Positions 7,315 to 11,130 of a stretch of DNA of 11,130 nt are shown in pieces (within the stretch, counting starts at the first letter, position 1; every line of letters begins with the position of its first letter). The DNA is taken from contig JAJRYP010000054.1 in assembly GCA_024275695.1 (NCBI GenBank), forward strand, positions 1 to 11,130, in the 5' to 3' direction. Made by a program: the position numbers and the translations under genes. This stretch comes from Patescibacteria group bacterium. GTDB taxonomy: Bacteria; Patescibacteriota; Gracilibacteria; UBA1369; PNNO01. The notes below the pieces were generated by a model, which saw only the letters and a list, made by a program, of their open reading frames with translations, ran no database searches and had not been told where the DNA came from.

Positions 7315-7351
7315 ATAAAAAGGCCTTCCTTTAAAAGAAAGGTCTTTTTAT
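7315..7351. terminator. Second, bidirectional hairpin terminator
   Basis: ATAAAAAGGCC (7315-7325) pairs with GGTCTTTTTAT (7341-7351), with one G-U pair and partial pairing further in. A and T runs flank it symmetrically. On the plus strand it backs up the terminator at 7253-7282; on the minus strand it would end the RNA starting near 7515. Confidence 0.75.
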
Positions 7352-7515
7352 GACTCCAAATTGCCGCTTAACGGTCTCATGCATAAACCTGATTCCTCAG
7401 GTGGGTGTCCGCATTTGTCAACCACGGTCGACAAAGATATAGGAGGCCCTTAGCACAAAGATGGGTTTACATGTAGTGTTTACACGAACAATTCAGAGAT
7501 AGATCAAGGTTACCA
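7315..7515 (-). ncRNA. Candidate independent small RNA, 6S-like layout
   Basis: A minus-strand promoter (7522-7550) and the terminator at 7315-7351 delimit an RNA of about 165-200 nt with no plausible ORF. A closing stem forms between CTCTGAATTG near the 5' end (about 7487-7496) and CAATTTGGAG near the 3' end (about 7355-7364): 10 bp, two of them G-U. The apical arm is a 9-bp hairpin TTTGTCGAC/GTTGACAAA (forward about 7415-7436) extended by short GGG/CCC and TCC/GGA pairings. Between the arms lies a large asymmetric bubble whose 3' side carries its own perfect hairpin ACCTGA-TTCC-TCAGGT (forward 7387-7402). A closing stem, a central bubble with a 3'-side hairpin and an apical arm is the arrangement of 6S RNA, which binds sigma70 RNA polymerase. 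No sequence signature confirms it; other small RNAs are possible. Confidence 0.5.
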
Positions 7516-7521
7516 AAATTT

Positions 7522-7550
7522 ATTTTAAATTTCAAATTCCAAAAACGCAA
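7522..7550 (-). promoter_or_regulatory. Promoter of the 6S-like RNA
   Basis: On the minus strand, TTGCGT (7545-7550) and TAAAAT (7522-7527) are separated by exactly 17 bases; initiation would be near 7515 at GGTAACC. It lies about 150 bases downstream of tRNA-Ser on the same strand, so the RNA need not be processed from the tRNA transcript. Confidence 0.5.
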
Positions 7551-7573
7551 AAACACAATATTTTGTGTATGCG
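7546..7573. promoter_or_regulatory. Inverted repeat overlapping the -35 box
   Basis: CGCA-AAA-ACACAA-TATT-TTGTGT-A-TGCG is an interrupted inverted repeat with a perfect inner arm of 6 bp (7553-7558 with 7563-7568) and an outer arm of 4 bp (7546-7549 with 7570-7573). The left outer arm lies inside the -35 box of the small-RNA promoter, as expected for an operator. A regulator-binding role is inferred. Confidence 0.3.
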
Positions 7574-7666
7574 AACACAAAAAACACTACAGGTTGCTAG
7601 AATTTCACTCGACAAAACAAAAGAAAAGACGGATAGCTGTACGAAATCTTCTTCAGAGAAAGGCCT

Positions 7667-7684
7667 GCAAGGGGACCCCCCTGC
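7667..7684 (-). terminator. Weak terminator or processing hairpin after tRNA-Ser
   Basis: On the minus strand GCAGGGG pairs with CCCCTTGC with a GGTC loop (7 bp, one G-U), 13 nt past the tRNA 3' end. It is followed by only a short pyrimidine run containing three T, so it is a weak terminator at best. Confidence 0.35.
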
Positions 7685-7696
7685 GTTCGTGTCTGT

Positions 7697-7786
<90 letters not shown>

Positions 7787-7818
7787 TTGATGAAACGTTT
7801 CTATGGTATACTTATAAT
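7787..7818 (+). promoter_or_regulatory. Possible promoter of the M50 peptidase gene
   Basis: A perfect TATAAT (7813-7818) lies about 20 nt before the start codon at 7839. The best -35-like sequence, TTGATG (7787-7792), is 20 bases away, longer than usual. It overlaps the divergent tRNA promoter region, so the two may compete. Confidence 0.4.
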
Positions 7819-7832
7819 CGCAAATAACACAA
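7805..7832 (-). promoter_or_regulatory. Possible promoter of tRNA-Ser
   Basis: On the minus strand TTGTGT (7827-7832) and TATACC (7805-7810) are 16 bases apart and would start transcription about 12 nt before the tRNA. Both boxes deviate from consensus. Confidence 0.35.
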
Positions 7833-7838
7833 TATGCA

Positions 7839-8471
7839 ATGACTTCATTTGGTGACCTAATATATTTTCTTGTAGCATTGGTAATAGCAATTTCGGTACA
7901 TGAAGCGGCACACGCCTTCGCCGCATATAAACTTGGGGATCCGACCGCAAAACACCAGGGAAGGCTCACTTTAAATCCGTTAAAACACCTGGATCCGCTC
8001 GGCACCCTAATGCTTTTTATCGCGAAATTCGGTTGGGGAAAACCGGTTCCGGTAAACCCGTACAATTTTCAAAATCCGGTTCGCGATTCGGCAATAGTTT
8101 CTTTGGCCGGACCAATGTCTAATTTTGCGGTAGCGCTAATATGCTCAATTCCGCTTAAATATTTTCCACAGATAGTACCCGTTCAGGGATTGGACATTTT
8201 ATGGATAACGCTCAATTTAAACATCCTGCTTGGAGTGTTTAATTTGCTTCCGTTTCCGCCTTTGGATGGTTCCAAAATTTTCGCGGTGTTTGTTCCGAAA
8301 AAACACCAATCATCATATTTTCATTTTCTCAAAAGTGCGCAACCGTACTTTTTTGCCTTTATCTTGATAGACCTTTTTTTGTTAAGGCGCTATCTGGGAT
8401 TTTCGATTCTATGGAAAGTGCTCGGGGCTCTTTTCGATGCGGTAAGCGTGTTGATTTTTTTAGGTGGCTGA
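7839..8471 (+). CDS. Site-2-protease-like M50 zinc metallopeptidase
   Basis: M50 peptidases cut transmembrane helices inside the membrane and often act in regulated proteolysis. The 210-aa protein has the zinc-binding motif HEAAH (residues 21-25) in the first hydrophobic helix and the third metal ligand in LLPFPPLDG (Asp143). It also has the family's PDPTAKHQGRLTLNPLKHLDPLG-like stretch (33-55) and the SLAGPMSN segment (88-95). It is the short form without PDZ or CBS domains (compare Bacillus YwhC-like and other compact S2P relatives) and is almost entirely membrane-embedded, with 5-6 hydrophobic stretches. The ATG lacks a Shine-Dalgarno sequence; an upstream ATG at 7834 stops at once. It ends in TGA and converges on the surface-protein gene. 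Its substrate is not indicated by context. Confidence 0.93.
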   Translation: MTSFGDLIYFLVALVIAISVHEAAHAFAAYKLGDPTAKHQGRLTLNPLKHLDPLGTLMLFIAKFGWGKPVPVNPYNFQNPVRDSAIVSLAGPMSNFAVALICSIPLKYFPQIVPVQGLDILWITLNLNILLGVFNLLPFPPLDGSKIFAVFVPKKHQSSYFHFLKSAQPYFFAFILIDLFLLRRYLGFSILWKVLGALFDAVSVLIFLGG

Positions 8472-8512
8472 AAAAAGAGAACTTGCTCGGTAACCCTGAA
8501 TTGCCAAGCAAA
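8471..8512 (-). terminator. Terminator of the surface-protein gene
   Basis: On the minus strand TTTGCTTGG (forward 8504-8512) pairs with CCGAGCAAG (forward 8482-8490), 9 bp including two G-U pairs, with a 13-nt loop. A pyrimidine-rich run ending in six T (forward 8471-8476) follows and reaches the stop codon of the converging M50 gene. It is built from one unit of the hairpin repeat described separately. Confidence 0.55.
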
Positions 8513-8566
8513 CCTGCTTCGCTAAGCAACCGTGCTTTGCTGGACAACCCTGAATTGCCAAGCAAA
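8482..8566. repeat. Tandem hairpin repeat array between convergent genes
   Basis: A 21-bp sequence starting AACCCTGAATTG occurs exactly twice, at 8492-8512 and 8546-8566, 54 bases apart. Each copy is the loop and right arm of a stem-loop: 8482-8490 with 8504-8512, and 8536-8543 with 8558-8566 (one bulged A). A third hairpin TGCTT-CGCT-AAGCA sits between them (8515-8528). The block also reads as an imperfect series of about 18-base units around AGCAA...TTGCT. It fills the gap between two converging genes and ends 1 nt before the stop codon of the surface protein. Its origin is unknown; it resembles REP-type palindromic elements or a multi-hairpin transcription barrier. Confidence 0.7.
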
Positions 8567-8567
8567 T

Positions 8568-11130
8568 TTACTTCTTTTTCCCGCTCGCTTTCCCGCTTTC
8601 CTTGGCCTTTTTCTTAAGCCGGAAGCCGGTAACAACGAGGCCGATGCCGAGAATAAAGATCAGAATCCATACATAGCCCGGGAAGATAAGCTCTTCACCA
8701 AGAGCGATTCCATGTAGAACTTGAGCCAGTGGCTCTTTTACCTCAAAATTAATAACAACAAGCTTACTCATCGCTCCGTCCGAAGGCCGAACCGCGTAAA
8801 CCGAGACTTTGTGAGTTCCCCTCTTCAAAGCCTTTGGAGCTTGCAATCGGAATTCACCGGTAGTTAAATCGGATACTATTCCGGAAGCGCCGATAACGCT
8901 TTCCCAAATCGCGGACACTTCATAGTTTGGACCGGTTTTTCCAAGAAGCATTGGCTGATTATCTTTAATCACAAGCTCAACTCCTTCAAGAAGCACTTCT
9001 TTTGTAATCGTTTCCGTGGAAAGTCTTTCCGGTTTCGGCTCTTGAACACTTAATGAAGAATCAAGCGATACGGAAATTAACGGTGACTCGAGGACCTGTC
9101 TGTTGTCAGGATCGAGCATTTTTGCAAGAACGAAGAATTCGCCATCCAGAAGATCTTCTTCGGCCTGCAAAGTAAATATATTGTTTTCATCTACAGTTGT
9201 TGTTCCAAGAAGAACCTCGTGACCAAATTCATTCCTTAAATAGATTTTAATTTCAGCACCGACTGTTGAACCAAATCCTTGGAAAAACGGCTTAAGCTCG
9301 GTAAGAATTGTTCCGTCCTGGATATTGGTGAACCGAACGCCCGCCTCGCTGAGGTTTGTAACTTCGGTCGGATTCGTTTTATATATAAGAACTTCTTCTC
9401 CATCAAGCAGCCCGTCGCCATCGGTGTCGGGATTTGCAGGGTCTGTATTATATCGATATTCAAGTACGTTCGAAAGACCGTCACCATCAAAATCATCGGA
9501 ACCGTTTTGAGTACTTATTCCATATTGAAGTTCCCATGCGTCATCAATTCCGTTTTGATTCGCGTCTTGAGGATAATCCGTGTTGTCGGCAGGGTCGCTA
9601 CCAAGCGCGATTTCCACTCCGTCAGGGAAGCTGTCGCCATCGGTATCGGATTTTATAGGATCCGTACCATATATATTTACCTCATCTCCGTCGCTAATAT
9701 TGTCATAATCACTATCGCTTAATAGCGGATTAGATTGATATATTGTCAGCTCATCTCCGTCATTAAGACTGTCTTGGTCGGTATCTTCAGACTCGGGGTC
9801 CGTTAAGAAGATATAGTTTTCGTCTCTGTCCGTAATCGTATCGCGGTCTGAATCTTCAAGTCCGGTTTGGCCGAGATTTTTGTAATACGCGTAGTATTCA
9901 GCCATAACATTGTTTAACCAGGTGGCGTCGCAAGCTTCCGCAGGTCTTTGTTTAACTGCCGGATCACAAGCAATCACACCGATTTCGCATGCCAAATTAT
10001 AATACGGAGGTTCCCACCATTCGTTTAGATCCGCCGCGCTTTTCGCGACTTTATCAAGATTTTGTTCTCCACCGATTTTTGCTATATATTCGTCGTAATA
10101 TTCCCATTCCTGTCCAAGCACCGACCAGTTTAACATTTTAATTATTTCTCTGCGGCGAGTATTTTGATTTGGCTTAAACGGACTTCCTTCTTCTTCATAA
10201 TAACCTTGCACCATTCGCGCGCGTGTGGCAAACAAGATATCGTCTTCGTAGCTTTGAGAAATAGCGGACTCTCCTTCTAAAAGAGGTCCGGCTGCCGTAG
10301 TAAATACATCGGGATAATAACTATCCCTGTTTACATCGTGACTTGAATGAATCCTAAAAGGCAACATACAGTTGTCCCAATCCTCCAAACAAGCTTTGTC
10401 CCTTTCTTTAAAGCGCTCTTCCAGTTCAAATTTATCGATTATCGCCGAAACAACTTCTTTACGAGTACATCCCGCGATAGGTTCCTCGGGAAGTTCGGAA
10501 ACGGCCGCTTCGTGAAGCTCTTCGACTTCTTCTTCACATACCGGGCACGGCTCGGGCTCAGGACATTCGAGTGGTTCGGCCGGCGGCTCCGGTTCAGCCG
10601 GAGGAGCTTCCCATAAACACAAAGAGCTGCACCCGTCACCGTCCGCGGTGTTGCCGTCGTCACATTGTTCACCAATACTGTATGTGGCAATTCCGTCACC
10701 GCAAACAGGATCCGGCGGCGGCGGCGCCCATATTCTAAAACTCCCGTTTCTTGTAGTACAATTCGGCCCCGGATTTGTATTTGAATCACAAACAGTTACT
10801 CTAACCGAAACATTTTCTCCTTCGGCGAAATCGGCCACGGGATCGGTTTCCACCCTATAAACCCCGCTTGATTCCGCAATTGTTGTTTGAGATGAAGTGT
10901 TTGTATACCCAATACCTTTAATTGTATAACTTAAAGTACTGATATCAACTCCCGCGCGATCATCCGCGAGAGAGAAAACCACGTTTGTATCTATCGGATT
11001 CCCTCCCGATCCATTTGGCGGAAGGATGAAATTAACTGTTGGAGGGGTTGTGTCCGGGTTGCAGAAACCCGTGCCATCCACTTCTTTATTATATCTTTCA
11101 TTAATTGAAAAAGTTTTATTTGACGTGGAA
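8568..11130 (-). CDS. Large membrane-anchored surface protein, 5' end missing
   Basis: The frame stays open to the right edge (853 codons visible), so the true start and any signal peptide lie outside; the GTG at 11081 is not a credible start. From N to C: an Ig-like domain (about 11055-10735); a Myxococcus-type Cys-rich repeat CGDG...EQCDDGNTADGDGC (about 10712-10610); a Pro/Glu-rich linker with CPVC; and a Cys-rich SLH-like segment with YYPDVFT, ILFATRARMVQGY and FKPNQNTRRREIIKML (about 10480-9880). Next are Asp-rich thrombospondin type-3 repeats such as DTDGDGLLDGEE (about 9845-9385), likely Ca2+-binding; two beta-sandwich Ig-like domains (about 9340-9060 and 8970-8740); one transmembrane helix (about 8685-8625); and a Lys-rich cytoplasmic tail. 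It is probably displayed on the cell surface, in adhesion or cell-wall contact. Function is inferred from architecture only; it is typical of CPR surface proteins. Confidence 0.88.
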   Translation of the reverse strand, partial: STSNKTFSINERYNKEVDGTGFCNPDTTPPTVNFILPPNGSGGNPIDTNVVFSLADDRAGVDISTLSYTIKGIGYTNTSSQTTIAESSGVYRVETDPVADFAEGENVSVRVTVCDSNTNPGPNCTTRNGSFRIWAPPPPDPVCGDGIATYSIGEQCDDGNTADGDGCSSLCLWEAPPAEPEPPAEPLECPEPEPCPVCEEEVEELHEAAVSELPEEPIAGCTRKEVVSAIIDKFELEERFKERDKACLEDWDNCMLPFRIHSSHDVNRDSYYPDVFTTAAGPLLEGESAISQSYEDDILFATRARMVQGYYEEEGSPFKPNQNTRRREIIKMLNWSVLGQEWEYYDEYIAKIGGEQNLDKVAKSAADLNEWWEPPYYNLACEIGVIACDPAVKQRPAEACDATWLNNVMAEYYAYYKNLGQTGLEDSDRDTITDRDENYIFLTDPESEDTDQDSLNDGDELTIYQSNPLLSDSDYDNISDGDEVNIYGTDPIKSDTDGDSFPDGVEIALGSDPADNTDYPQDANQNGIDDAWELQYGISTQNGSDDFDGDGLSNVLEYRYNTDPANPDTDGDGLLDGEEVLIYKTNPTEVTNLSEAGVRFTNIQDGTILTELKPFFQGFGSTVGAEIKIYLRNEFGHEVLLGTTTVDENNIFTLQAEEDLLDGEFFVLAKMLDPDNRQVLESPLISVSLDSSLSVQEPKPERLSTETITKEVLLEGVELVIKDNQPMLLGKTGPNYEVSAIWESVIGASGIVSDLTTGEFRLQAPKALKRGTHKVSVYAVRPSDGAMSKLVVINFEVKEPLAQVLHGIALGEELIFPGYVWILIFILGIGLVVTGFRLKKKAKESGKASGKKK

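Noticed and set aside
8469..8566. TGA read as glycine, extending the M50 protein into the repeat array
   Set aside because: The protein already ends at family length, the extension would be repeat-derived, and the other genes give no sign of recoding.
8482..8566. CRISPR array
   Set aside because: There are only two repeat copies, the interval between them contains related hairpin sequence rather than a unique spacer, and no cas gene is nearby.
11079..11081. GTG as start of the surface protein
   Set aside because: The frame is open for 16 more codons to the window edge and no signal peptide follows this GTG; an exported protein needs a start further upstream.

Overview
The window looks like chromosomal DNA of an ultra-small bacterium of the Candidate Phyla Radiation (Patescibacteria), probably of the Parcubacteria/Magasanikbacteria type. 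This is inferred from gene content, not from a marker gene. The pointers are a large surface protein combining a Myxococcus-type Cys-rich repeat, a Cys-rich SLH-like segment, thrombospondin type-3 repeats, one C-terminal membrane span and a Lys-rich tail; small single-domain VKOR and M50 membrane proteins; no recognisable Shine-Dalgarno sequence before any of the six complete genes; and low to moderate GC. Stops TAA, TAG and TGA are all used, so the standard bacterial code (table 11) applies.

Layout. Positions 1-140 (minus strand) hold a strong promoter and the start of a structured RNA or long leader that runs off the left edge. Positions 206-4591 (minus) are a two-gene unit, dnaN (beta clamp) then mfd (transcription-repair coupling factor), with a sigma70-type promoter before dnaN and a terminator after mfd. 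Positions 4592-5002 are a 411-base gap with divergent promoters and an A-rich, G-poor leader on the plus strand. Positions 5003-7179 (plus) encode a VKOR-type disulfide-forming membrane enzyme, a patatin-like phospholipase with its own extended -10 promoter, and a lipoprotein, closed by two hairpin terminators. Positions 7180-7838 hold no protein gene. They contain, on the minus strand, tRNA-Ser(GGA) and downstream of it an apparently independent RNA of about 165-200 nt with its own promoter and terminator and a 6S-like layout. Positions 7839-8471 (plus) are a site-2-protease-like M50 peptidase. Positions 8482-8566 are a small array of related hairpins. Positions 8568 to the right edge (minus) are a large anchored surface protein whose 5' end lies outside the window.

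How the genes fit together. dnaN and mfd serve replication and repair of transcription-blocking lesions. The plus-strand genes act mostly at the envelope: VKOR could oxidise Cys pairs of exported proteins such as the lipoprotein and the Cys-rich surface protein, patatin acts on lipids, and the M50 protease cuts within the membrane. The least explained content is the non-coding DNA: two promoter-driven RNA candidates, an A-rich leader with a switch-like hairpin triplet, and the convergent hairpin array.
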